From Pseudomonas prosekii (lineage in GTDB: Bacteria; Pseudomonadota; Gammaproteobacteria; Pseudomonadales; Pseudomonadaceae), in assembly GCF_900105155.1 (NCBI RefSeq), contig NZ_LT629762.1:744001-808000 (forward strand): a stretch of DNA of 64,000 nucleotides, in the 5' to 3' direction. Position numbers and translations under genes: made by a program. The notes beneath the pieces were generated by a model that was not told where the DNA came from, searched no databases, and saw nothing but the letters and a program-made list of their open reading frames with translations. Below are positions 20,349 to 29,822 of this stretch, piece by piece (position 1 is the stretch's first letter; each line of letters begins with the position of its first letter).

Positions 20349-21803
20349 GTGATCCAGTTTTTACTCAACCAGGAACTCCGTAGCGAGCACGCCCTGGACC
20401 CGAACCTGACCGTGCTCAATTACCTGCGCGACCACGTCGGCAAACCCGGCACCAAAGAAGGCTGCGCCAGCGGCGACTGCGGCGCGTGCACCGTGGTAGT
20501 CGGCGAGCTGCAAACGGATGACGATGGCCGCGAACACATTCGCTATCGCAGCCTCAACTCGTGCCTGACGTTCGTTTCGTCACTGCACGGCAAACAACTG
20601 ATCAGCGTCGAAGACCTCAAGCACCAAGGCCAGTTGCACAGCGTGCAACAAGCCATGGTCGAGTGCCACGGCTCGCAATGCGGCTTCTGCACGCCGGGCT
20701 TCGTGATGTCGTTGTTCGCGCTACAGAAGAACAGCGACGCGCCGGACTCGCACAAGGCCCACGAAGCGCTGGCCGGCAACCTCTGCCGCTGCACCGGCTA
20801 TCGGCCGATTCTCGAAGCCGCGCAGCAATCGTGCTGCGGCAAGCAACCCGACCAGTTCGATGCGCGCGAGGCCGACACCATCGCCCGCCTCAAAGCCATC
20901 GCCCCAACCGACATCGGCGAGCTCAACAGTGGCGACAAACGTTGCCTGGTGCCGCTGACCGTGGCCGATCTGGCCGACCTCTACGACGCTTATCCGCAAG
21001 CCCGCCTGCTGGCCGGCGGCACCGACCTGGCGCTGGAAGTCACGCAATTCCATCGCACCTTGCCGGTGATGATCTACGTCGGCAACGTGGCCGAAATGAA
21101 GCGCATCGAGCGTTTCGACGATCGCCTGGAAATCGGCGCCGCCACCGCCCTCTCCGATTGCTACGAAGCACTGAAAGCGGAATACCCGGACTTCGGCGAA
21201 CTGCTGCAACGCTTCGCTTCGTTGCAGATTCGCAACCAAGGCACCTTGGGCGGCAACATCGGCAACGCCTCGCCCATCGGCGACTCGCCGCCGCTGCTGA
21301 TCGCCTTGGGCGCGCAGATTGTGCTGTGCAAGGGCGAAACCCGCCGCACCCTGGCGCTGGAAGATTACTTCATCGATTACCGGGTTACCGCGCGTCAGGA
21401 AAGCGAGTTCATCGAAAAGATCATCGTGCCCCGCGCCAGCGCCGAACAACTGTTCCGCGCCTATAAAGTGTCGAAGCGTCTGGACGACGACATTTCCGCA
21501 GTCTGCGCCGCGTTCAATCTGCGCTTTGAAAACGGTGTGATCGCCGACGCCCGCGTGGCATTCGGCGGCATGGCGGCGATCCCGAAACGCGCGAAAAACT
21601 GCGAAACCGCGCTGCTCGGTGCGCCGTTCAACCACGCCACCATCGAACGTGCCTGCGCCGCGCTGGCGGAAGATTTCACCCCGCTCTCGGATTTCCGCGC
21701 GAGCAAGGAATATCGCCTGCTCAGCGCGCAAAACCTGCTGCGCAAATACTTCATCGAACTGCAAACACCGCACATCGAGACTCGGGTGACCGCTTATGTC
21801 TAA
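20349..21803 (+). CDS. xdhA: Xanthine dehydrogenase, small (Fe-S/FAD) subunit
   Basis: A 484-residue subunit that carries electrons from the molybdenum site to NAD+. A plant-type 2Fe-2S domain (C39, C44, C47, C72), a second 2Fe-2S domain (C111, C114, C146, C148; CGFCTPGF and CRCTGYRP) and an FAD domain (about 190-475, ARLLAGGTDLALEV, GGNIGNASPIGDSPP) occur in that order, the layout of bacterial XdhA. The start is GTG, giving the canonical IQFLLN beginning. It overlaps xdhB by 8 bases, so the subunits are translationally coupled. Confidence 0.96.
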   Translation: MIQFLLNQELRSEHALDPNLTVLNYLRDHVGKPGTKEGCASGDCGACTVVVGELQTDDDGREHIRYRSLNSCLTFVSSLHGKQLISVEDLKHQGQLHSVQQAMVECHGSQCGFCTPGFVMSLFALQKNSDAPDSHKAHEALAGNLCRCTGYRPILEAAQQSCCGKQPDQFDAREADTIARLKAIAPTDIGELNSGDKRCLVPLTVADLADLYDAYPQARLLAGGTDLALEVTQFHRTLPVMIYVGNVAEMKRIERFDDRLEIGAATALSDCYEALKAEYPDFGELLQRFASLQIRNQGTLGGNIGNASPIGDSPPLLIALGAQIVLCKGETRRTLALEDYFIDYRVTARQESEFIEKIIVPRASAEQLFRAYKVSKRLDDDISAVCAAFNLRFENGVIADARVAFGGMAAIPKRAKNCETALLGAPFNHATIERACAALAEDFTPLSDFRASKEYRLLSAQNLLRKYFIELQTPHIETRVTAYV

Positions 21804-24195
21804 TCATCACGCTGTAGAGAAGACCCAAGCCGAACTGGCTGAACTGTTCGCCCAGGACCTGACCACCGGCGTCGGCCGCAGCGTCAAGCACGACAGCGCC
21901 GCCAAGCACGTGTCCGGTGAAGCGCAGTACATCGACGACCGCCTGGAATTTCCGAACCAGTTGCACGTTTATGCGCGCCTGTCGGACCGCGCCCACGCGA
22001 AAATCATCAGCATCGACACCGCGCCGTGCTACGCATTCGAAGGCGTGCGCATCGCCATCACTCACGAAGACGTGCCGGGCCTGAAAGACATCGGCCCGCT
22101 GCTGCCGGGCGACCCATTGCTGGCCATCGACACCGTGGAATTCGTCGGCCAACCGGTAGTTGCGGTGGCGGCGAAGGACCTGGAAACCGCGCGCAAAGCG
22201 GCGATGGCCGCGATCATCGAATACGAAGATCTCGAGCCCGTTCTGGACGTGGTTGAAGCCTTGCGAAAACGCCACTTCGTGCTCGACAGCCACACTCACC
22301 AGCGCGGCGATTCCGCCGGTGCCTTGGCGACTGCAGAGCATCGCATCCAGGGCACGCTGCACATCGGCGGCCAGGAACACTTTTATCTGGAGACGCAAAT
22401 CTCCTCGGTGATGCCGACCGAAGATGGCGGGATGATCGTTTACTGCTCGACGCAAAACCCCACCGAAGTGCAGAAACTGGTCGCCGAAGTGCTGGACGTG
22501 TCGATGAACAAAATCGTCGTCGACATGCGGCGCATGGGCGGTGGTTTCGGCGGCAAGGAAACTCAAGCAGCCAGCCCGGCGTGCCTGTGCGCAGTGATCG
22601 CGCACCTCACCGGTCAGCCGACCAAGATGCGCCTGCCGCGCGTCGAAGACATGCTGATGACCGGCAAGCGTCACCCGTTTTACGTCGAATATGACGTTGG
22701 CTTCGACAGCACCGGTCGCCTGCACGGCATCGCGCTGGAACTGGCCGGCAACTGCGGTTGTTCGCCGGATTTGTCGGCGTCGATTGTCGACCGGGCGATG
22801 TTCCACGCCGACAACTCGTACTACCTCGGCGACGCGACCATCAACGGCCACCGCTGCAAAACCAACACTGCGTCGAACACCGCTTACCGTGGTTTCGGCG
22901 GCCCGCAAGGGATGGTGGCGATTGAAGAAGTGATGGACGCGATTGCCCGTCATCTGGCCCTCGATCCGCTGGCGGTGCGCAAGGCCAACTACTACGGCAA
23001 AACCGAGCGCAACGTCACGCATTACTACCAGACCGTCGAGCACAACATGCTCGAAGAAATGACCGCCGAACTCGAAGAAAGCAGCCAGTACGCCGAGCGT
23101 CGCGAAGCGATTCGCCGCTACAACGCCAACAGCCCGATTCTGAAAAAAGGCCTGGCGCTGACCCCGGTCAAATTCGGCATTTCGTTCACCGCGAGTTTCC
23201 TCAATCAGGCCGGCGCGCTGATCCACGTTTACACCGACGGCAGCATTCACTTGAACCACGGCGGCACCGAAATGGGCCAGGGTTTGAACACCAAAGTCGC
23301 GCAAGTCGTGGCCGAAGTGTTCCAGGTGGAAATGGACCGCGTGCAGATCACCGCGACCAACACCGACAAAGTGCCGAACACCTCGCCAACCGCTGCTTCC
23401 AGCGGCGCCGACCTGAACGGTAAAGCCGCGCAGAACGCTGCGGAAATCATCAAGAGACGCCTGGTGGAATTCGCCGCGCGGCAATACAAGGTCAGCGAAG
23501 AAGACGTCGAATTCCACAACGGTCACGTGCGGGTTCGCGATCACATTCTGACGTTTGAAGCGCTGATCCAGCAGGCGTATTTCGCGCAGGTTTCGTTGTC
23601 GAGCACCGGGTTCTACAAGACCCCGAAAATCTTTTACGACCGCAGTCAGGCGCGGGGTCGGCCGTTCTATTACTACGCGTTCGGCGCGGCGTGCTGTGAA
23701 GTGATCGTCGACACCTTGACCGGCGAATACAAAATGCTGCGCACCGACATTCTTCACGACGTCGGCGCTTCGCTGAATCCGTCGATCGATATCGGTCAGG
23801 TTGAAGGTGGTTTCATCCAGGGCATGGGGTGGCTGACCATGGAAGAACTGGTGTGGAACAACAAGGGCAAACTGATGACCAACGGCCCGGCGAGCTACAA
23901 GATCCCGGCCGTCGCTGACATGCCGCTGGACCTGCGAGTGAAGCTGGTGGAAAACCGCAAGAACCCGGAAGACACGGTGTTCCATTCCAAGGCTGTGGGT
24001 GAGCCGCCGTTCATGCTCGGGATTGCTTCGTGGTGCGCGATCAAGGATGCCGTGGCGAGTTTGGGTGACTACAAACATCAGCCGAATATCGATGCGCCGG
24101 CGACGCCGGAGCGGGTGTTGTGGGGCTGCGAGCAGATGCGCCAGTTGAAAGCGGCGAAGGCTGTCGAAACCGACGTTGAGTTGGCTTCGCTCTGA
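21796..24195 (+). CDS. xdhB: Xanthine dehydrogenase, molybdopterin-binding subunit
   Basis: A 799-residue catalytic subunit that oxidises hypoxanthine and xanthine to urate at a molybdenum cofactor. Seen are the N-terminal Ald_Xan domain (GVGRSVKHDSAAKHVSGEAQ), the Moco motifs GGGFGGKE and YRGFGGPQG, and the C-terminal catalytic glutamate in KAVGEPPFMLG. Length is normal for the bacterial two-subunit type. The ATG lies inside the end of xdhA. An XdhC for cofactor loading follows. Confidence 0.96.
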   Translation: MSNHHAVEKTQAELAELFAQDLTTGVGRSVKHDSAAKHVSGEAQYIDDRLEFPNQLHVYARLSDRAHAKIISIDTAPCYAFEGVRIAITHEDVPGLKDIGPLLPGDPLLAIDTVEFVGQPVVAVAAKDLETARKAAMAAIIEYEDLEPVLDVVEALRKRHFVLDSHTHQRGDSAGALATAEHRIQGTLHIGGQEHFYLETQISSVMPTEDGGMIVYCSTQNPTEVQKLVAEVLDVSMNKIVVDMRRMGGGFGGKETQAASPACLCAVIAHLTGQPTKMRLPRVEDMLMTGKRHPFYVEYDVGFDSTGRLHGIALELAGNCGCSPDLSASIVDRAMFHADNSYYLGDATINGHRCKTNTASNTAYRGFGGPQGMVAIEEVMDAIARHLALDPLAVRKANYYGKTERNVTHYYQTVEHNMLEEMTAELEESSQYAERREAIRRYNANSPILKKGLALTPVKFGISFTASFLNQAGALIHVYTDGSIHLNHGGTEMGQGLNTKVAQVVAEVFQVEMDRVQITATNTDKVPNTSPTAASSGADLNGKAAQNAAEIIKRRLVEFAARQYKVSEEDVEFHNGHVRVRDHILTFEALIQQAYFAQVSLSSTGFYKTPKIFYDRSQARGRPFYYYAFGAACCEVIVDTLTGEYKMLRTDILHDVGASLNPSIDIGQVEGGFIQGMGWLTMEELVWNNKGKLMTNGPASYKIPAVADMPLDLRVKLVENRKNPEDTVFHSKAVGEPPFMLGIASWCAIKDAVASLGDYKHQPNIDAPATPERVLWGCEQMRQLKAAKAVETDVELASL

Positions 24196-24206
24196 TACCG
24201 AGGCGC

Positions 24207-24280
24207 GGCCATCGCGAGCAGGCTCACTCCCACAGGGGAATGCATTCCAAATGTGGGAGTGAGCCCTGCTCGCGATGACG
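24207..24280. repeat. REPIN (family A) between xdhB and xdhC
   Basis: GGCCATCGCGAGCAGGCTCA and GTGAGCCCTGCTCGCGATG are inverted around TCCCACAGGGGAATGCATTC and a short remainder. Located inside the operon, so it may set a 3' end for the xdhAB message. Confidence 0.8.
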
Positions 24281-24313
24281 GACTGACAGACACCACAGAT
24301 GTCGAGGTGAAAC

Positions 24314-25159
24314 ATGTACAACTGGATCGACGCCCTCGCCGACTTGCAATCCCAAGGCGAACCCTGCGTGTTGGTGACCATCATCGAAGAGCTCGGCTCG
24401 ACGCCGCGCAATGCCGGTTCGAAAATGGTCATCAGCGCCAAACAGAGTTTCGACACCATCGGTGGCGGGCATCTGGAATACAAAGCCATGCAGATCAGCC
24501 GCGAAATACTCGCCAGCGGCAAACAGGATACGCATCTGGAGCGCTTCAGCCTGGGCGCCAGTCTGGGCCAGTGCTGCGGCGGCGTAACCGTGTTGCTGTT
24601 CGAACCGATGGGCCAGGTCCAGGCGCAAATCGCCGTGTTCGGCGCCGGGCATGTCGGCCGCGCGCTGGTGCCGTTGCTCGCCAGCCTGCCCTGCCGCGTG
24701 CGCTGGATCGACTCGCGCGACGCCGAGTTCCCCGACCAGATCCCCCACGGCGTGCGTAAAATCGTCGCCGAAGAACCGCTCGATGAAATCGACGATTTGC
24801 CCGTGGGCAGCTATTGCATCGTCATGACCCACAATCACCAGCTCGACCTCGAACTCACCGCCGCGATCCTCAAGCGCAACGACTTCGCCTACTTCGGCCT
24901 GATCGGCTCGAAGACCAAACGCGTCAAGTTTGAACATCGTTTGCGCGACCGCGGTTTCGACAGCGCCGTGCTGCAACGCATGCGCTGCCCGATGGGCATT
25001 GGCGAAGTCAAAGGCAAGTTGCCTGTGGAAATCGCCGTCTCCATCGCCGGCGAAATCATCGCCACCTATAACGCGAACTTCGGCCAGCAAACTGCCAGCG
25101 CCGGATCATCGATTGCCAAACTGCTGCCTGCTTCACGCCGCAGCCAAGCTTCTAATTGA
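24314..25159 (+). CDS. xdhC: Xanthine dehydrogenase accessory protein XdhC
   Basis: A 281-residue chaperone that binds sulfurated molybdenum cofactor and hands it to XdhB. It has the XdhC/CoxI N-terminal domain (LVTIIEELGSTPRNAGSKMV, GGGHLEYKAMQI, GQCCGGVTVLLFEP with its conserved cysteine pair) and a C-terminal Rossmann domain beginning VAVFGAGHVGRALVPLLASL-like (IAVFGAGHVGRALV). RBS GAGGTG precedes the ATG. It sits 118 bases after xdhB, separated by a REPIN, and 24 bases before guaD. Confidence 0.95.
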   Translation: MYNWIDALADLQSQGEPCVLVTIIEELGSTPRNAGSKMVISAKQSFDTIGGGHLEYKAMQISREILASGKQDTHLERFSLGASLGQCCGGVTVLLFEPMGQVQAQIAVFGAGHVGRALVPLLASLPCRVRWIDSRDAEFPDQIPHGVRKIVAEEPLDEIDDLPVGSYCIVMTHNHQLDLELTAAILKRNDFAYFGLIGSKTKRVKFEHRLRDRGFDSAVLQRMRCPMGIGEVKGKLPVEIAVSIAGEIIATYNANFGQQTASAGSSIAKLLPASRRSQASN

Positions 25160-25183
25160 TAAGCCCAGACACTGAGAACCGAC

Positions 25184-26488
25184 ATGCCTCTGACTCGCAA
25201 AGCCTACCGTGCCGCCATCCTGCACAGCATCGCCGACCCCGCCGAAGTGGGGATCGAAGCCTCGTATGAGTATTTCGAAGACGGCCTGCTGGTGGTCGAT
25301 AACGGCCAGATCAGCGCCCTCGGCCACGCCTGCGATTTACTGCCGACGCTGCCGGCCGATATCGAGATCACTCATTATCAGGATGCGCTGATCACGCCAG
25401 GCTTCATCGACACGCACATTCACTTCCCGCAAACCGGCATGGTCGGCGCCTACGGCGAGCAGTTGCTCGACTGGCTCAACACTTACACCTTCCCGTGCGA
25501 AAGCCAGTTCGGCGACAAGGCCCACGCCGATGAAGTCGCGGATATTTTCGTCAAGGAACTGCTGCGCAACGGCAACACCACCGCGCTGGTATTCGGCAGC
25601 GTGCACCCGCAATCGGTGAACTCTTTTTTTGAAGTCGCCGAGCAACTTGACCTGCGGATGATCGCCGGCAAGGTGATGATGGACCGCAACGCGCCGGACT
25701 ACCTGACCGACACCGCTGAATCGAGCTATGTCGAGAGCAAAGCGCTGATTGAGCGCTGGCACGGCAAGGGCCGTTTGCACTACGCGGTGACCCCACGTTT
25801 CGCCCCGACCAGCACCCCGGAACAACTGACCCTCGCCGGTCAATTGCTCGGCGAATACCCTGATCTGTACATGCAGACGCACATCAGCGAAAACCTGCAG
25901 GAAGTCGAGTGGGTCAAGGAGCTGTTCCCCCAGCGTAAGGGTTACCTCGACGTCTACGACCATTACCAACTGCTCGGCGAGCGCTCGGTGTTCGCCCACG
26001 GCGTGCATTTGTGTGATGACGAGTGTGCGCGACTGGCGGAGACCGGCTCGGCGATCGCTTTTTGCCCGACGTCGAACCTGTTTCTCGGCAGCGGTTTGTT
26101 CAACTTGCCGATGGCCGAGAAGCACAAGGTCAATGTCGGCCTGGGCACGGACGTTGGCGGCGGCACCAGTTTCTCGCTGCTGCAAACCCTGAACGAAGCG
26201 TACAAAGTCATGCAACTGCAAGGCGCGCGGTTGAGCCCGTTCAAATCGCTGTACCTGGCGACCCTCGGCGGCGCGCGTGCGCTGCGTCTGGAAGAGAAAA
26301 TCGGCACGTTGCAGCCGGGCACTGACGCGGACTTCCTGGTCTTGGATTACAACGCCACACCGCTGCTGAGCTATCGCTTGAAGCAGTCGAAAGACATCGC
26401 CGAAACGTTGTTTGTGTTGATGACGCTGGGCGATGACCGGACGGTGCTGCAGACCTATGCGGCGGGGAATCAAGTGCACCAGCGCTGA
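25184..26488 (+). CDS. guaD: Guanine deaminase
   Basis: A 434-residue amidohydrolase converting guanine to xanthine, the substrate of XdhAB. Metal and active-site motifs are DTHIHFPQTG (first two histidines), FAHGVHL and HISEN (further histidines), and GLGTDVGGGTSFS (catalytic aspartate). Length and motifs are those of the GuaD branch of the TRZ/ATZ amidohydrolases. It begins 24 bases after xdhC and closes the purine operon with a terminator behind it. Confidence 0.95.
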   Translation: MPLTRKAYRAAILHSIADPAEVGIEASYEYFEDGLLVVDNGQISALGHACDLLPTLPADIEITHYQDALITPGFIDTHIHFPQTGMVGAYGEQLLDWLNTYTFPCESQFGDKAHADEVADIFVKELLRNGNTTALVFGSVHPQSVNSFFEVAEQLDLRMIAGKVMMDRNAPDYLTDTAESSYVESKALIERWHGKGRLHYAVTPRFAPTSTPEQLTLAGQLLGEYPDLYMQTHISENLQEVEWVKELFPQRKGYLDVYDHYQLLGERSVFAHGVHLCDDECARLAETGSAIAFCPTSNLFLGSGLFNLPMAEKHKVNVGLGTDVGGGTSFSLLQTLNEAYKVMQLQGARLSPFKSLYLATLGGARALRLEEKIGTLQPGTDADFLVLDYNATPLLSYRLKQSKDIAETLFVLMTLGDDRTVLQTYAAGNQVHQR

Positions 26489-26539
26489 GTTATTCCCCGA
26501 CCTGGAGCGTGGGAACGATCTGAAGGTTTTTCCGGGCAT

Positions 26540-26581
26540 AAAAAAATCCCCCGTCGCTCTTAGAGCCTGGGGGATTTTTAT
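26540..26581 (+). terminator. Terminator after guaD
   Basis: AAAAATCCCCC and GGGGGATTTTT are inverted around about 20 bases, with a T run after the stem. Closes the xdhABC-guaD transcript. Confidence 0.85.
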
Positions 26582-26589
26582 TGCCTGTC

Positions 26590-26750
26590 AGATCGCTATC
26601 GCGAGCAAGCTCGCTCCCACATTTGATCGGTGTCGTACACAAATCCCCTGTAGCAGTGAGCCTGCTCGCGATCAGCGGGATCGCGCCTGCAAATGAACTG
26701 TGTCGCTCACAAATCCCTGTGGGAGCCGAGCTTGCTCGCGATGGCCGCGA
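26590..26750. repeat. Cluster of three REP units (family A)
   Basis: Three separate REP elements lie in 160 bases: CGCGAGCAAGCTCGCTCCCA near 26600, GTGAGCCTGCTCGCGAT near 26656 and GTGGGAGCCGAGCTTGCTCG near 26719. Each copy except the first is preceded by the linker CACAAATCCC. Confidence 0.8.
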
Positions 26751-26761
26751 CTCGGTCTGCG

Positions 26762-27526
26762 TTAGAGCTTGGCAGCCGAACGCCCAGGCTTTTTGGTCTG
26801 CAACAAATGCGAGAACACTGCGTGCAAATCATCCGACGCGCTTTCTTCGTCGAGGTTGAGTTTGCTGTCGATGTGGTCCATGTGATGCATCATCAAATCC
26901 ACCGCCAGACCACCGTTGCGCGCTTCAATCGCGTCGATCAACTGCGTGTGCTCGTCATACGAACAATGCGAGCGGTTGCCGCTTTCGTATTGGGCGATGA
27001 TCAGCGAGGTCTGCGACACCAGGCTGCGCTGGAAGCTGATCAGCGGCGCGTTCTTCGCAGCTTCGGCGAGTTTCAAATGGAACTCACCCGATAGCCGGAT
27101 ACCGGCGCCGCGATCGCCACGCGAGAAGCTGTCGCGCTCGTCGTTGACCATCTGCCGCAGCTCGGCAATCTGCTCGGCGGTGGCGTGCTGTACGGCCAGT
27201 TCGGTGATCGCGCGCTCGACCAGACGCCGGGCGAGGAACACCTGACGCGCCTCTTCGACGCTCGGGCTGGCGACCACGGCGCCACGGTTCGGCCGCAGCA
27301 ATACCACGCCTTCATGCGCCAGTCGCGATAACGCGCGGCGAATGATGGTGCGGCTGACCCCGAAAATTTCCCCCAGCGCTTCTTCGCTCAACTTGGTGCC
27401 GGGCGCCAGACGCTGTTCGAGGATGGCCTCGAAGATATGCGCGTAGACAATATCGTCCTGGGTACCGCTGCGGCCGGCTTTGCCTGCTCGCGGTTGTTTC
27501 TTGAGGGGCTGCAACTGTTCGTTCAT
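26762..27526 (-). CDS. GntR-family regulator, FadR/FCD subfamily (next to BenE-type transporter)
   Basis: A 254-residue regulator: a basic N-terminal extension (KKQPRAGKAGRSG), a winged helix (about 25-95; IFGVSRTIIRRALSRLAHEG) and an FCD domain (about 105-230) with histidines that in this family bind a metal. The ATG at 27526 begins MNEQLQPLKK; the frame runs 52 codons further upstream without a start signal. It is divergent from a BenE-type transporter and the gap has a TTGTACACAA site fitting the FadR-family consensus TNGTNNACNA. Its position after guaD suggests purine or nucleobase control, but the ligand is unknown. Confidence 0.87.
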   Translation of the reverse strand: MNEQLQPLKKQPRAGKAGRSGTQDDIVYAHIFEAILEQRLAPGTKLSEEALGEIFGVSRTIIRRALSRLAHEGVVLLRPNRGAVVASPSVEEARQVFLARRLVERAITELAVQHATAEQIAELRQMVNDERDSFSRGDRGAGIRLSGEFHLKLAEAAKNAPLISFQRSLVSQTSLIIAQYESGNRSHCSYDEHTQLIDAIEARNGGLAVDLMMHHMDHIDSKLNLDEESASDDLHAVFSHLLQTKKPGRSAAKL

Positions 27527-27619
27527 GGGCACTCGAGTCGGGAGAACTGCGGCGAATAGACCGTGACTGTAATACGGCACAGTGGGTCGCTGGCAAGTAT
27601 CGCGTAAAAAACACCGCGA

Positions 27620-27629
27620 TTGTACACAA
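27620..27629. promoter_or_regulatory. Candidate FadR-type operator
   Basis: TTGTACACAA, with inverted arms TTGT/ACAA, exactly matches TNGTNNACNA. It lies 93 bases before the regulator start and 288 bases before the transporter. Confidence 0.5.
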
Positions 27630-27738
27630 TGGATGGTGGCAACACGACTGTATGGCTGATTGCGGCCACGGCTGTATTGCAACGGTCCGTTACATTTGAG
27701 TTTAGGCTTGAACGCAGAATCCGCGCGTCTACCCCGAT

Positions 27739-27877
27739 CCCTGTAGCAGCTGGCGAAGCCTGCGTTCGGCTGCGAAGCAGTCGTAAACCCTGTGCTCGCG
27801 GTTTACCTGATACACCGCGCTGCCTGATTTCACGACTGCTGCGCAGCCGAACGCAGGCTTCGCCAGCTGCTACAAAG
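27739..27877. repeat. Long inverted repeat, family B
   Basis: Arms CTGTAGCAGCTGGCGAAGCC and GGCTTCGCCAGCTGCTACA, continuing inward through TGCGTTCGGCTGCG. It fills most of the space between the operator and the transporter gene, in which no gene was seen. Confidence 0.85.
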
Positions 27878-27916
27878 GGCGCGGGCATCTCCACTAGAAC
27901 AAGGAACACCGCTGTC

Positions 27917-29110
27917 ATGAACGACGTCACGCACACTCGCCTGCGCCCATTTGCCGACACTTCGCCGTCGGCCATTGTCGCCGGGTTCATCGCGATGATG
28001 ACTGGCTACACCAGTTCGCTGGTGCTGATGTTCCAGGCCGGGCAAGCGGCGGGCCTGAGCAGTGGGCAGATTTCTTCGTGGATCTGGGCGATCTCGATTG
28101 GCATGGCGGTGTGCTCGATCGGCTTGTCGTTGCGTTATCGCACGCCCATCACCATTGCCTGGTCGACGCCCGGCGCCGCGTTGCTGATCACCAGCCTCGG
28201 GGGCGTGAGTTATGGCGAAGCCATCGGCGCCTACATTACCTGCGCGGTGCTGGTGACGATTTGTGGTTTGACCGGCAGCTTTGAGCGCCTGATGAAAAAG
28301 ATCCCGGCATCACTGGCGGCCGCCCTGCTCGCCGGGATTCTGTTCAAGATCGGCAGCGAGATTTTTGTCGCGGCGCAGCATCGCACGACGTTGGTACTGG
28401 CGATGTTCTTCACTTATCTGCTGGTCAAACGCCTGTCGCCGCGTTATGCGGTGCTCGCCGCACTGTTGATCGGCACGGCGTTGTCGGGGTTTATGGGGTT
28501 GCTGGATTTAAGCGCTTTTCATCTGGAAGTGGCGACGCCGGTGTGGACCACGCCGCACTTTTCCTTCGCCGCGACCATCAGCATCGGCATCCCGCTGTTT
28601 GTGGTGGCGATGACCTCGCAAAACATGCCCGGCATCGCTGTGTTGCGCGCCGACGGCTATAACGTGCCCGCCTCGCCGCTGATCACCACGACCGGGATTG
28701 CCTCGCTGCTGCTGGCGCCGTTCGGCTCGCACGGCATCAACCTGGCGGCGATCAGCGCGGCGATCTGCACTGGGCCGCACGCCCATGAGGATCGCAACAA
28801 GCGTTACACCGCGGCGGTCTGGTGCGGAATTTTCTACGGCATCGCCGGGGTGTTCGGCGCGACGTTGGCGGCGCTGTTCGCAGCGTTGCCAAAGGAATTG
28901 GTGCTGTCGATTGCCGCGCTGGCGCTGTTTGCCTCGATCATGAATGGTTTGAGCATTGCCATGAATGAGGCGAAGGAACGTGAAGCGGCGCTGATTACGT
29001 TTATGGTCACCGCGTCGGGGCTGACGCTGTTTTCCATCGGCTCGGCGTTTTGGGGGATTGTCGCGGGGGTTTTGACGTTGCTGATTTTGAATTGGCGCAC
29101 GGCCCCGTAG
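27917..29110 (+). CDS. BenE-family (benzoate/H+ symporter type) transporter
   Basis: A 397-residue membrane protein with about 11-12 helices and the BenE hallmarks: N-terminal PSAIVAGFIAMMTGYTSSLV, the half-helix motif SWIWAISIGMAVCSIGLSL, and VVAMTSQNMPGIAVLRADGY. The BenE family belongs to the same fold as nucleobase-ascorbate (NCS2) transporters. Neighbours are guanine deaminase and xanthine dehydrogenase, not benzoate genes, so a purine or related substrate is a reasonable guess but unproven. The ATG at 27917 follows AAGGAA; the open frame extends into the repeat upstream and is not coding there. Confidence 0.85.
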   Translation: MNDVTHTRLRPFADTSPSAIVAGFIAMMTGYTSSLVLMFQAGQAAGLSSGQISSWIWAISIGMAVCSIGLSLRYRTPITIAWSTPGAALLITSLGGVSYGEAIGAYITCAVLVTICGLTGSFERLMKKIPASLAAALLAGILFKIGSEIFVAAQHRTTLVLAMFFTYLLVKRLSPRYAVLAALLIGTALSGFMGLLDLSAFHLEVATPVWTTPHFSFAATISIGIPLFVVAMTSQNMPGIAVLRADGYNVPASPLITTTGIASLLLAPFGSHGINLAAISAAICTGPHAHEDRNKRYTAAVWCGIFYGIAGVFGATLAALFAALPKELVLSIAALALFASIMNGLSIAMNEAKEREAALITFMVTASGLTLFSIGSAFWGIVAGVLTLLILNWRTAP

Positions 29111-29174
29111 GAGCAAGGCTTGCCCGCGATGGCGATCTCAGGTGCGCCATCGCGGGCAAGCCTTGCTCCCACAG
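29107..29174. repeat. REPIN (family A)
   Basis: GTAGGAGCAAGGCTTGCCCG and CGGGCAAGCCTTGCTCCCAC inverted around CGATGGCGATCTCAGGTGCG and a short remainder. The transporter stop codon touches the repeat. Confidence 0.85.
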
Positions 29175-29204
29175 CAATCCGGCGCCCCCTAATCGCAGGC
29201 AAAA

Positions 29205-29237
29205 AAAAACGGCGACCCGTGGGTCGCCGTTTCTTTT
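29205..29237. terminator. Bidirectional terminator
   Basis: ACGGCGACCC-GT-GGGTCGCCGT, a perfect 10-bp stem with T runs on both strands (nine A before, TTCTTTT after). It serves the convergent transporter and yggL genes. Confidence 0.9.
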
Positions 29238-29243
29238 ATGACA

Positions 29244-29588
29244 TCAAGCTACCGGATTGATCGGCTTTTCCGGGTACCAGACGTCGAGCAGCGGGCTGAC
29301 AGTGACTTCAGTCAGTTCGCTGCGGCCCTTGAGCCAGGCTTCAACAGCAGCGCGCTGCTCTTCGGACACCGAGCCACGCTTCTGCAGGCAAACCAGACCG
29401 AAGTCATCGCCGCCAACATAACCCAGACCGTTGGCTTCCATAGCTTCTTTCAGGAAAGCGTTGAGGAAAGCATCAATGGCTTCATCAGCCAAATCTTCTT
29501 TGAAATCCAGGTTCAGTTCGAAACCCAGCTCTTGAAATTCATCGACGCACAGTTTTTTGCGCAGACGCTGGGAACGGTTAGTCGCCAT
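29244..29588 (-). CDS. yggL: YggL-family ribosome-associated protein (DUF469)
   Basis: A 114-residue protein of the YggL family, reported to bind the 50S subunit. It has the characteristic start TNRSQRLRKKLCVDEFQELG, a central EAIDAFLNAFLKEAMEANGL and the acidic GGDDFGL stretch. The ATG at 29588 has GAGGA nine bases upstream; a nearer-upstream ATG overlaps that ribosome site and is less likely. Single gene ending at a bidirectional terminator. Confidence 0.9.
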   Translation of the reverse strand: MATNRSQRLRKKLCVDEFQELGFELNLDFKEDLADEAIDAFLNAFLKEAMEANGLGYVGGDDFGLVCLQKRGSVSEEQRAAVEAWLKGRSELTEVTVSPLLDVWYPEKPINPVA

Positions 29589-29822
29589 TGGAACAATCCT
29601 CATAAGTAATAACGGGCGGCACTTTAGCAGTTTAAGGCGCCAATTACCCGCTCCACGGTAGTGGCCAGGCTACCGTCGGTAAAAAAATAGCCAATCAGGG
29701 GGGTTGCGCACGGCACAAGGTGCGTCACCTTGGGGCATAATGCCGACACTTTCATGACCACTGAGGGATTTTATCTTCATGCCCTCGCCTTTTTTCCCCT
29801 CGCCTGCAGGGTTTTACTTCAT

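Noticed and set aside
21751..24522. 923-codon minus-strand frame over xdhB and xdhC
   Set aside because: It runs antisense to two well-supported genes and has no domain motifs; high GC makes such long shadow frames common.
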